Shown here: positions 38,838 to 46,614 of the stretch, piece by piece | Position numbering within the stretch: the stretch's first letter is position 1 | Layout of the letters: the number at the start of each line of letters is the position of its first letter | Assembly (NCBI RefSeq): GCF_017315735.1 | Contig: NZ_JAFLRK010000019.1 | Coordinates: 1 to 64,000 of the forward strand | From: Paracoccus shandongensis | Lineage (GTDB): Bacteria > Pseudomonadota > Alphaproteobacteria > Rhodobacterales > Rhodobacteraceae | Reading direction: 5' to 3' | Length of the DNA stretch: 64,000 bases | Program-made: the position numbers and the translations under genes | Notes under the pieces: model-generated | What the model was told of the DNA's origin: nothing | Seen by the model: only the letters and a program-made list of their open reading frames with translations | Databases searched by the model: none

Positions 38838-40172
38838 ATGGACCAACTGACCTCGATCGCGGCGCGGATCGCCGATCTGCGCATGACGCGGCACTTTGGC
38901 CGGGTGCATTCGATGCATGCCGGGCTGATCCGGGCCGAGGGGTTGAACAGCCATGCCTCGGTGGGCGACAGGGTGCTGATTTCTTTGCAGAAAGGGCAGG
39001 TGGCGGGCGAGGTCGTCGGGCTTGGCCCGCGCCATGCCGATGTGCTGCCTGAGGGCGATGCCGAGGGCCTGTCGGTGGGGGCCGAGGTGGAACTGCTGTT
39101 CGCCCCCACCATCGCCCCCTGCGACGCCTGGATCGGGCGAATCATCGACCCCCTGGGCCAGCCGCTGGACGGCCGCCCCCTGCCCACGGGCCGCGAGCCG
39201 CGCCCTTACCGCCGCGAGGCCCCGCCCGCCGTGCGCCGCAAGAGGCTGGGCACGCGCCTGCCCACGGGATTCGCGGTCTTCGACACGCTGCTGCCGCTGG
39301 TCACGGGCCAGCGGATCGGGCTGTTCGCGGGATCGGGGGTGGGCAAGTCCACGCTGCTGTCGGGCCTTGCCCGGGGCGTGCAGGCCGATGTGGTGGTCAT
39401 CGCCATGATCGGCGAGCGGGGCCGGGAATTGCGCGAATTCGTCGAAAAGACCCTGGGCCCCGAGGGCATGGCACGGGCGGTGATCGTGGCCGCGACCTCG
39501 GACCGATCGCCGCTGATCCGGCGGCGCTGTGCCTGGGCCGCGATGGCCGTGGCCGAGCATTTCCGCGACGGGGGGCGGCATGTGCTGTTCCTGGCCGATT
39601 CGATCACCCGCTTTGCCGAGGCGCATCGCGAGATCGCCCTGGCGGCGGGCGAACCCCCCAGCTATCGCGGCTTTCCGCCCTCGGTGTCGAACCTGATCAT
39701 GGCGCTGGCCGAACGGTCGGGCCCGGGGCTGGAGGGGACGGGCGACATCACCGGCATCTTCAGCGTGCTGGTCGCAGGGTCCGACATGGAGGAGCCGGTG
39801 GCCGACATCCTGCGCGGCACCCTGGACGGCCATGTCGTGCTGGAGCGGACGATTGCGGAACGGGGGCGCTTTCCGGCCATCGATGTGGTAAGATCGGTGT
39901 CGCGGTCCTTGCCCGACGCCGCCACCGCTGACGAGAACAGGATGATCGGCAAGGCCAGGGCCGCCCTTGGCGCCTATGCGGAATCCGAACTGATGATTCG
40001 CGCCGGCCTTTACGCACCCGGATCGGATGCGCGCCTGGACGAGGCCGTGAAGCTTTTTCCGCAGCTTGACGACTTCGTGACGCGCAAGACGAACGGGGTC
40101 GCCGACAGCTTTGTGGAACTTGCTGCGGCGCTCCGGGTTCAGGGCAGCCCACGCCAGGGCGCGCGCGCGTGA
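38838..40172 (+). CDS. fliI: Flagellum-specific ATPase FliI
   Basis: 444 aa, the hexameric ATPase of the flagellar export apparatus, related to F1-beta. Walker A is GSGVGKST at about 165-172. ADSITRFAEAHREIALAAGEPPSYRGFPPSV near 252 is the classical segment, followed by GTGDITGIFSVLVAGSDMEEPVADILRGTLDGHVVLER. GGAGG lies five bases before the ATG 38838; a longer frame upstream overlaps flgB and is rejected. Partner genes fliH and fliJ are not in the window. Confidence 0.96.
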   Translation: MDQLTSIAARIADLRMTRHFGRVHSMHAGLIRAEGLNSHASVGDRVLISLQKGQVAGEVVGLGPRHADVLPEGDAEGLSVGAEVELLFAPTIAPCDAWIGRIIDPLGQPLDGRPLPTGREPRPYRREAPPAVRRKRLGTRLPTGFAVFDTLLPLVTGQRIGLFAGSGVGKSTLLSGLARGVQADVVVIAMIGERGRELREFVEKTLGPEGMARAVIVAATSDRSPLIRRRCAWAAMAVAEHFRDGGRHVLFLADSITRFAEAHREIALAAGEPPSYRGFPPSVSNLIMALAERSGPGLEGTGDITGIFSVLVAGSDMEEPVADILRGTLDGHVVLERTIAERGRFPAIDVVRSVSRSLPDAATADENRMIGKARAALGAYAESELMIRAGLYAPGSDARLDEAVKLFPQLDDFVTRKTNGVADSFVELAAALRVQGSPRQGARA

Positions 40173-40284
40173 TCATCAAGTGCAAGCGGTTGAGTTCGCT
40201 TAATGAATGTTAGGCTGGGAGGGCGGGCCATTGCGCAGTGCAGCACGATTTGCAACTGTCCGCTGCCAGAGCAAGGGGACGGAA

Positions 40285-41016
40285 TTGGCAATCACCGAGT
40301 ACTTTGTCCGTTATCTTCAAAGACGCGATACTCTGGCCCCGGAAGACCTTGAACGCCTCCGGGCCATCAAGACTCACCATGCGAGCTTCGGCGCGGGCGA
40401 GGTGATCGTTCCTGCGGGCAGCAGCCCGACCCGCAGCTGCATGATGCTGCGGGGGTTGTCCGCGCGGTCGAACCGTCTGGTCGGCCGTCCCGACGACCGG
40501 GTGATCACGGCCCTGCACGTTCCCGGCGACTTTGTCGATCTTCACGCCTTTGTCTTGGCCCGGCTGGATCATTCCATCGTCGCGGTGGGCCCCGTCGAGG
40601 TCGAGTTCATCGACCATGCCGAACTGACCGAGATCACCGAGAACTTTCCCCACCTGACCCGGCTTTTGTGGATGGCCACGCTGATCGAATCGGCGATCCA
40701 CCGGCAATGGCTGGTCGCCGCGGCCTCGCTGCGCTCCAGCGCGCATCTGGCGCATCTCTTGTGCGAGATCTACACGCGCCTGACGGCGGTGGGCGCGGCC
40801 TCGGACGGGCAGTTCCAACTGCCGCTGCTGCAACGCGAACTGGCCGATATCCTGGGCTATTCCCCGATCCACGTGAACCGCGCCGTGCGGGACTTGCGCG
40901 ATCGCGGCCTGATCCGCTGGTCGGGATCGGACATCGGCATCATCGACTGGAAGGGCCTGGTGCTGTTGTCGCGCTTCGATCCGTCCTATCTGGATCTGGA
41001 GCGCGCCAGCCGATGA
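40285..41016 (+). CDS. Crp/Fnr family transcriptional regulator
   Basis: 243 aa from a TTG start preceded by AAGGGGAC. An N-terminal cyclic-nucleotide-type sensor barrel (about 10-130; GEVIVPAGSS, LHVPGDFVDLHAFVL) is followed by a C-terminal winged helix with recognition region LADILGYSPIHVNRAVRDLRDRGLI near 200. The N-terminal Cys cluster of true FNR is missing, so it is not an iron-sulfur oxygen sensor; ligand unknown. A frame extends upstream to 40207 without a usable start context. It is divergent from or read past the flagellar genes and may or may not regulate them. Confidence 0.88.
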   Translation: MAITEYFVRYLQRRDTLAPEDLERLRAIKTHHASFGAGEVIVPAGSSPTRSCMMLRGLSARSNRLVGRPDDRVITALHVPGDFVDLHAFVLARLDHSIVAVGPVEVEFIDHAELTEITENFPHLTRLLWMATLIESAIHRQWLVAAASLRSSAHLAHLLCEIYTRLTAVGAASDGQFQLPLLQRELADILGYSPIHVNRAVRDLRDRGLIRWSGSDIGIIDWKGLVLLSRFDPSYLDLERASR

Positions 41017-41029
41017 TCGCGGGCAAGGC

Positions 41030-41785
41030 CTACTGGCACAACCGCCAGCCGCCGCGGCGGGCGGCGATGTCCAGGTGCAGGTGGTCGTCATGCGCCGCGT
41101 TCGCGCCGGGGCCAAGCACCGTGGTGAAGAACAGGCAACCGGCCGCGCGGATGGTGCGCTGGAAGGCCTCGGCCAGGTCGCCGGTGTCGGTGCGCGGCTG
41201 GATCACCAGCGGATCGGCCCCGTCCAACAGGACGGCGGCGATGTCGATGGCATTGCCAAGCGCGTGTTCCGACAGCTTGGGCCGGTCCTCGCCCGTGCCG
41301 ATGCGCGGTCGGCAGTCATAGGTCGTGCCCAGTCGCAGGCCCGTGACGCGGGGCGCGCCCGGCAGGTGGGATGCCGCCGGACGCAGGAAGTCGCGCGCCC
41401 AGAAGCCAAGCCCCCGCGCCGTGTCGCAGCGCATCACCGCGCCCCCTTCCAGCACCAGGTCGGGCAGGATCCGATCGACCCGGATCGGCCGGGCGATGCC
41501 GCAATCGGGGTCGGCAGCGTCGGTGAGGGGCGGCTGTTCGGCATAAACCGTGCCCAGATGGGACAGCGCCAGCTTGCAGGCGGCAAGTTCCTGGTCGGTT
41601 TCGCGCAGCATCCACCAGGCAGGGGGCGCGGGGGGACCGAACATCGCGGTCGGCGGGGGAACGGTTTCCGCCGATGCCTCGGGCGGGGCGGCGGTTTCCC
41701 CGGGCCGTTCCGGCGGGCGGTCCTGCGCCGCCGCGGGGGCCAGCGGCACCAGCAGCGCCAGCAGGATCGCCCCCGCCCGGATCAT
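41030..41785 (-). CDS. Extensin-like periplasmic protein
   Basis: 251 aa with a Sec signal peptide (MIRAGAILLALLVPLAPAAAQ) and a Pro/Glu-rich linker to about residue 60. The rest is the extensin-like C-terminal domain (DUF-type, D-Ala/LAS metallopeptidase-like fold): CKLALSHLGTVYAEQPPL, RPKLSEHALGNAIDIAAV with the metal-site His/Asp, and HDDHLHLDI near the end with a second His set. It is plausibly a cell-wall peptidase. Its start overlaps the stop of the second L,D-transpeptidase, which supports a joint peptidoglycan role. Confidence 0.88.
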   Translation of the reverse strand: MIRAGAILLALLVPLAPAAAQDRPPERPGETAAPPEASAETVPPPTAMFGPPAPPAWWMLRETDQELAACKLALSHLGTVYAEQPPLTDAADPDCGIARPIRVDRILPDLVLEGGAVMRCDTARGLGFWARDFLRPAASHLPGAPRVTGLRLGTTYDCRPRIGTGEDRPKLSEHALGNAIDIAAVLLDGADPLVIQPRTDTGDLAEAFQRTIRAAGCLFFTTVLGPGANAAHDDHLHLDIAARRGGWRLCQ

Positions 41786-43053
41786 GGCTGCCCGGCGGCA
41801 GGCGGGACGACGAAACTGTCGGGCAGCGCCCCGCTGAGGGCATTGCTCAGCGGATCGGCGGGCGGTGCCAGAGACTCGGCGTCCTCTTCCGAGGTGTTCT
41901 CGTAAACCGCCTCGGCCGGGGCGCGCTTGGCGGCCAGCGGGTCGGTGTAGTCGAGCGGTTCTTCCGGGGCCGGGGCGGCAGGAACTGCGGCGGCAGGGGT
42001 TTCCAGCGGCTCGGCCGGGGCGGTGGCGGCGGGTGCCGCGCCGGTCGCATCGGCGATGGTGACGCCTGCGGGCAGGAACTCGACGGTGGTGGTGTTGACG
42101 CGGACCATGTGGGCCAGTTCCTCGGCGTCCCAGTTGGTCAGGCGCACGCAGCCCATCGACTGGTTGCGGAACAGTTGCGAGGGCGTGGGCGTGCCGTGGA
42201 TGCCGTAGGTCGGCTTGGAAAGCCCGATCCAGACGGTGCCCACCGGCGCGTTCGGCCCCGGCGGCACCACCAGCACCTTGTCGTTGTCGCCCTGCTGGAA
42301 ATTCTTCTTGGGATCATAGGTATAGTTCGGGTTCAGCGCCACCTTTGCCACATGGTGATCGCCCGAAGGCGAGGGCGTGGCCGACGACCCGATGGTCGCG
42401 GGATAATCCACCAGCAGCTTGCCGTTCGCGTCGAACCCGGCCACCCGGCGGGTGTTCACATCGACCAGGATGCGCGCCACCGTGCCGCGCATCCGGCTGC
42501 CGGTGTTGATGACCTTGATGGTGGCGCCGGGCACCAGGTCGGTGCCGGGGTTCAGGAAGGCGATGAACTTCTCGTCCATGTGGAAGCGTTCGCCCAGGCG
42601 TTCGGCGACGCTGGTATGGGCCATGGCGGGCATCTTCGCCTTTTCGGCGTAATCGGTCGGGATCGCGTCCACCAGCCCCTCGGCATCCTCGGCGGTGATG
42701 GTATAGTCCTGGGTGGCGGGCTGCGCGGCAAAGGATTGCAGCAGGTTCCACACATGCGGGTCCATCACCCCGTCGATGGGCAGACCCGACCGGCGTTCAA
42801 AGGCCATCAGCGCGCTCTGGCTCATGCCGCCCTTGAAGCCGTCGATCACGCCCGGAGAGATCCCGGAGCGGTCCAGCAGCACCTGCACCTTGGTCGTCAG
42901 GGCCGACCGCCCCGGGGGCAGTTCGCCGCCGTCATAGCTTGCGGCCTCCACATCGGCTGCCAGGAAGGGCTTGTCGGTCTGGGCCTGCGCGGGCAGGGCA
43001 CAAAGCGAGGCAAGCGCCAGGGCAAGCAGGGTCGGGGGCGAAAGGCGCGGCAT
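41782..43053 (-). CDS. L,D-transpeptidase with peptidoglycan-binding domain
   Basis: 423 aa exported enzyme. Signal peptide MPRLSPPTLLALALASLCALPAQA. A PG-binding-type domain follows (VQVLLDRSGISPGVIDGFKGGMSQSALMAFERR, ~60-95), then a LysM-like stretch near ~165 (FIAFLNPGTDLVPGATIKV), then the YkuD domain from about 205 with IHGT and MGCVRLTNWD (catalytic Cys near 310). A long Pro/Ala/Glu tail ends the protein. GGAG lies six bases before the ATG 43053. It probably makes 3-3 cross-links in murein. Confidence 0.93.
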   Translation of the reverse strand: MPRLSPPTLLALALASLCALPAQAQTDKPFLAADVEAASYDGGELPPGRSALTTKVQVLLDRSGISPGVIDGFKGGMSQSALMAFERRSGLPIDGVMDPHVWNLLQSFAAQPATQDYTITAEDAEGLVDAIPTDYAEKAKMPAMAHTSVAERLGERFHMDEKFIAFLNPGTDLVPGATIKVINTGSRMRGTVARILVDVNTRRVAGFDANGKLLVDYPATIGSSATPSPSGDHHVAKVALNPNYTYDPKKNFQQGDNDKVLVVPPGPNAPVGTVWIGLSKPTYGIHGTPTPSQLFRNQSMGCVRLTNWDAEELAHMVRVNTTTVEFLPAGVTIADATGAAPAATAPAEPLETPAAAVPAAPAPEEPLDYTDPLAAKRAPAEAVYENTSEEDAESLAPPADPLSNALSGALPDSFVVPPAAGQP

Positions 43054-43219
43054 GGGGGTCTCCGTCGGATGGGCGCAGCATTGGCGGTCTTGCGCGAAAT
43101 CGCCAGATAGACCGCCGGTCACATTTCGGTCAATTGCCGTTTGAGTTCGCGGCCGCAGCGCCGTAGCCTGCCCCGAGGGACGCATATCCGGGGACAGGGT
43201 GACGGGCGAGGGGATGGGC

Positions 43220-44473
43220 ATGGCGGGGCTTGCCGCGATGGCGGCGGCGGTCGCGCTGACGGCCCTGCGGATGCCTGCCGCCCTGGCGCTGATGCTGGCG
43301 GGTGCGGCCTGCCTGGCCTGGACGGGAAGCCTGGAGCGCGCGTGGGATCCGCTGGCGGCGCTGCTGTCGGCGCCGGATCTGGCGCTGGTGCCGCTGGTCC
43401 TGATGCTGGGCAACACGGCCTTTTACGCGGGTTTCGCCACGGGGGTGCATGACGCGGCGGCGGTTGCCTTGCAAGGCAGGCGCGGCGGGCTGGCGCTGGC
43501 CGCGATCGGGGGCTGCGCGGGCTTTGCCGCGGCCTCGGGGTCGTCGCTGGGCTGCGCGGCCACCATGTCGCGCATCGCCCTGCCCGCGATGCTGCGCGCG
43601 GGATACGATCCGCGCCTGGCGGGGGCCTCGGTCGCGATGGGCGGCACGCTGGGGGCGCTGCTGCCGCCCTCGATGCTGCTGATCGTCTGGGGGCTGCTGT
43701 CGGGAACGCCGGTGGGCGCGATGATCCTGGCCGGGCTGCTGCCTGCGCTTTTGTCACTGGCGGGGATGATCGCCACCGTGCTGTGGTGGGTTTGGCGCGA
43801 TCCGCAAGCCGCCCCCCTGCCGCAGCCGCAGCCCATTCCGGCAAGCGCCGTCCTGCGCGCGGTCTGGCCCGCGCCGGTGCTGTTCGCGATCATCGTGGGC
43901 GGGATCTGGTCAGGCCTTCTGACCCCGGTTGCCGCCGTGACGGCCTGCCTGGCCCTGGTGCTGGCCCTTGGCCTGGTCCAGCGCCGCCTGACGCCCGAGA
44001 CGCTGTGGTCCGCCCTGCGCGAAACCCTGCGGCAGACGGCGGCGATCCTGCTGGTGCTGGTCGCGGCGACGCTGTTCCTAGCCTTCCTGGAGAGGACCGG
44101 CATCCCCGCCGCCTGGGCGGACTGGGCCGCCGACATGCCGCGCCTGGGCACCCTGGCCCTGCTGGCCCTGGCCTGCGCCACCCTGGCCTTGCTGGCCGAG
44201 CCGGTGGCGATGCTGGTTCTGCTGCTGCCTTTCGCGCTGGCCCTGGCACAGGTCTGGGGCCTCGATGCCGTCTGGGCGGGGGTCGTCCTGGTCAAGCTGG
44301 TCGAGACCGCGCTGGTCCTGCCGCCCTTCGGGCTGATCGCGGTGGTCGTGGCGACCGCCAGCAAGACCGTTCCGCCCGGCCCGGTCCTGTCGGGCATCCT
44401 GCGGTTCCTGTTCGCGGACCTTCTGGTCCTGGCCGCGATCGTGCTGTTCCCGGCGCTGACCGGCTGGCCCTAG
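43220..44473 (+). CDS. TRAP transporter large permease (DctM-like), solitary
   Basis: 417 aa with about 12 hydrophobic segments. DctM-family motifs: SGSSLGCAATMSRIALPAML near 110, AGASVAMGGTLGALLPPSMLLIVWGL near 135, and TGIPAAWADW with LVETALVLPPFGLIAV near the end. The usual partners, a DctP binding protein and a DctQ small subunit, are not adjacent. GAGG lies eight bases before ATG 43220; GTG 43199 and ATG 43214 are in-frame alternatives. Its stop overlaps the convergent GntR-type gene by four bases. Substrate unknown. Confidence 0.82.
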   Translation: MAGLAAMAAAVALTALRMPAALALMLAGAACLAWTGSLERAWDPLAALLSAPDLALVPLVLMLGNTAFYAGFATGVHDAAAVALQGRRGGLALAAIGGCAGFAAASGSSLGCAATMSRIALPAMLRAGYDPRLAGASVAMGGTLGALLPPSMLLIVWGLLSGTPVGAMILAGLLPALLSLAGMIATVLWWVWRDPQAAPLPQPQPIPASAVLRAVWPAPVLFAIIVGGIWSGLLTPVAAVTACLALVLALGLVQRRLTPETLWSALRETLRQTAAILLVLVAATLFLAFLERTGIPAAWADWAADMPRLGTLALLALACATLALLAEPVAMLVLLLPFALALAQVWGLDAVWAGVVLVKLVETALVLPPFGLIAVVVATASKTVPPGPVLSGILRFLFADLLVLAAIVLFPALTGWP

Positions 44474-45156
44474 TCCTCGGACACCAGGCGATGATGGGGG
44501 GGATAGAACTGGCGGGCGAAGGACACGGGGGTCGTGTCGCTCCAGTTGGTGCGCTCGATGGTCAGGACGGGGGTGCCCTCGGCGATCTTCAGGTGGCGCG
44601 CGCAATCGCCGGTGGCCGCATCCGCCAGGATCGAGAAGCGGCCATGCGTCAGGGCCACCTGGCTTGCCAGCCATTCATGGGCGGATTGCTCCTCCACGTC
44701 CTGGCGGGTCAGGGGGGGCAGGATGCGCGGGTTCAGCCAGATCGCTTCGCAGCAATGGGGGTTGCCGTCGGCCGTATAGGTCGCCTTGACCAGCACCAGT
44801 TCCTCGGCCGGGGAAACCTGCAGGGCGCGGGCGGCGGCCTCGGTCGGCAGGCGGGTCAGGAAGTTCGACAGGCGATAGGCATAGGCCGCGCCCATGCCCT
44901 CGATCTCGGTGCGGATGGCGGGCATGTCCAGCACCGTGCGCCGGGCCGAGGTCGCGGCCACCCGCGTGCCCACCTTGCGGCGGCGTTCGATGATGCCGCT
45001 GTCGGCCAGCTCGCGCAGCGCCCGGTTCACGGTGGCGCGCGCGCAGCCCATGCTGACGGCCAGTTCCTGTTCGGTCGGGATCAGCTCTCCGGGGGGCCAT
45101 TCCCGGCTTCGGATCCGCTCCAGCACATCGGCGCGGACGGATTGCCAGGTGTTCAT
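44470..45156 (-). CDS. GntR/HutC-family transcriptional regulator (UTRA)
   Basis: 228 aa. Winged helix at about 3-70: SVRADVLERIRSREWPPGELIPTEQELA, followed by CARATVNRALRELADSGIIERRRKVGTRVA. A ligand-binding UTRA domain follows (about 85-225), ending in LTIERTNWSDTTPVSFARQFYPPHHR. The ATG 45156 starts the conserved region; a longer frame upstream is rejected. It is divergent from the MFS gene, so that gene and the gene itself are likely targets. An inverted pair GGTTAC (45204-45209) and GTAACC (45251-45256) lies between them but is far apart. Confidence 0.88.
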   Translation of the reverse strand: MNTWQSVRADVLERIRSREWPPGELIPTEQELAVSMGCARATVNRALRELADSGIIERRRKVGTRVAATSARRTVLDMPAIRTEIEGMGAAYAYRLSNFLTRLPTEAAARALQVSPAEELVLVKATYTADGNPHCCEAIWLNPRILPPLTRQDVEEQSAHEWLASQVALTHGRFSILADAATGDCARHLKIAEGTPVLTIERTNWSDTTPVSFARQFYPPHHRLVSED

Positions 45157-45411
45157 GCGCCTGCCGCCGCCCGCCGCACCGGATGCGCGAAGCGACCGGA
45201 CAAGGTTACCGGGTATTTTTGCCATTTTTTTACTATGAAACTCGAAACATGTAACCAATCCAGTGTCGGGAACAGTTGGCGCAAAAGGAAGATGTCCAAA
45301 TCGACAATGGCCCGTGACCGGCAAAGGCTTGCCATGCCGGGCGCGACAGCCCGCTTGCGCCGGGCGGTGCGGCTGCTATTGCATGATCTGCAGCCGACCG
45401 CAGGGGGAACG

Positions 45412-46614
45412 ATGCGCGCCGAGGCCACCACCGCCAATCCCGTCGCCGCCGCAGGCACCGCCTGGGGCATCCTGACCGCCATCAGCCTGTGCCACATGAT
45501 CAACGACGTGATGCAGTCGATGCTGGCCGCGATCTATCCGCTGCTGCGGGTCGAGTTCGCGCTGACCTATGCGCAGATCGGGGTGATGACCTTTGCCTTC
45601 CAGGTGACGGCATCGCTGCTGCAGCCGCTGATCGGCATGGCCACGGACCGGCATCCGCAGCCCCGGTCCTTGCCCTTCGGCATGGCCTCGACCTTTTGCG
45701 GGGTCTTGCTGCTGGCCTTCGCGCATCATTACGGGATGCTCTTGGCGGGGGCGATGCTGATCGGGGTCGGATCGGCGGTGTTCCATCCCGAAAGCTCGCG
45801 CGTGGCGCGGCTGGCGTCGGGCGGGCGGTTCGGCACGGCGCAGTCGCTGTTCCAGATGGGCGGCAATTTCGGGCAGTCGCTGGGCCCCTTGCTGGCGGCC
45901 TTCATCGTGGTGCCGCTGGGCCGCCCGGCGGTGGCCTGGTTCGCAGTGGCCGCCGCCCTTGGCGCCGCGATGCTGTGGCAGGTGGGCCACTGGGCCGAGG
46001 GTCGGCGGCGCGCGGCATCCGCGAAGCCCGACACGACCCTGCGCCTGCCGCGCGCCATCGTGATCCGCGCCATCGCGGTGCTGGCGATCCTGACCTTCAC
46101 CAAGAACATCTACACCGCCTCGATGAGCAGCTATTTCACCTTCTTCACCATCGAGAAGTTCGGCCTGTCCACGCAGGGCGCGCAGATCATGCTGTTCCTG
46201 TTCCTGGGCGGCATGGCGGCGGGCGTGATCCTGGGCGGCATCGTCGGCGACCGGATCGGGCCCTTGCGGGTGATCTGGTTTTCCATCCTGGGCGTGCTGC
46301 CCTTCACGCTGCTGCTGCCCCATGTCGGGCTGGCGGCGACGGGGGTGCTGGCCGTGATCATCGGGCTGATCCTGGCATCCGCCTTCCCGGCCATCGTGGT
46401 CTTTGCGCAGGAACTGGTGCCGGGGCGCACCGGCACCATCGCCGGGCTGTTCTTCGGATTCAGCTTCGGCATGGGCGGCATCGCCGCCGCCGCCTTGGGC
46501 GTGCTGGCCGACGCCCAGGGGATCGAGCGGGTGTTTTTCCTTTGCTCGTTCCTGCCGATCCTGGGGGTTCTCACGATCTTTCTGCCACGCCCGGGGCGGC
46601 TGATCGGCGGATGA
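45412..46614 (+). CDS. MFS exporter of the fosmidomycin-resistance (Fsr) type
   Basis: 400 aa with 12 hydrophobic segments. The opening ILTAISLCHMINDVMQSMLAAIYPLL and the segment GVGSAVFHPESSRVARLASGGRFGTAQSLFQMGGNFGQSLGPLL near 115-160 are characteristic of Fsr-like transporters. ATG 45412 with AGGGGGA upstream; an open frame continues upstream but overlaps the regulator gene on the other strand. It overlaps the downstream fusion gene by ATGA. Fsr exports fosmidomycin, an inhibitor of the MEP pathway that dxs serves; the natural substrate here is unknown. Confidence 0.88.
   Translation: MRAEATTANPVAAAGTAWGILTAISLCHMINDVMQSMLAAIYPLLRVEFALTYAQIGVMTFAFQVTASLLQPLIGMATDRHPQPRSLPFGMASTFCGVLLLAFAHHYGMLLAGAMLIGVGSAVFHPESSRVARLASGGRFGTAQSLFQMGGNFGQSLGPLLAAFIVVPLGRPAVAWFAVAAALGAAMLWQVGHWAEGRRRAASAKPDTTLRLPRAIVIRAIAVLAILTFTKNIYTASMSSYFTFFTIEKFGLSTQGAQIMLFLFLGGMAAGVILGGIVGDRIGPLRVIWFSILGVLPFTLLLPHVGLAATGVLAVIIGLILASAFPAIVVFAQELVPGRTGTIAGLFFGFSFGMGGIAAAALGVLADAQGIERVFFLCSFLPILGVLTIFLPRPGRLIGG

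Noticed and set aside
40167..40180. TGATCATCA near the Crp/Fnr gene, as an FNR box
   Set aside because: FNR boxes need four bases between half-sites (TTGAT-N4-ATCAA); here the halves are almost fused.
40200..40213. TTAA-N6-TTAG before the Crp/Fnr gene, as a CtrA site
   Set aside because: The spacer is six bases and the second half differs, so it is weaker than the other boxes; it may be chance.
44474..45411. Upstream extension of the Fsr-type MFS gene in the open frame from 43783
   Set aside because: The extension has no ribosome site and runs antisense over the GntR-type gene; the conserved MFS N-terminus starts after 45412.
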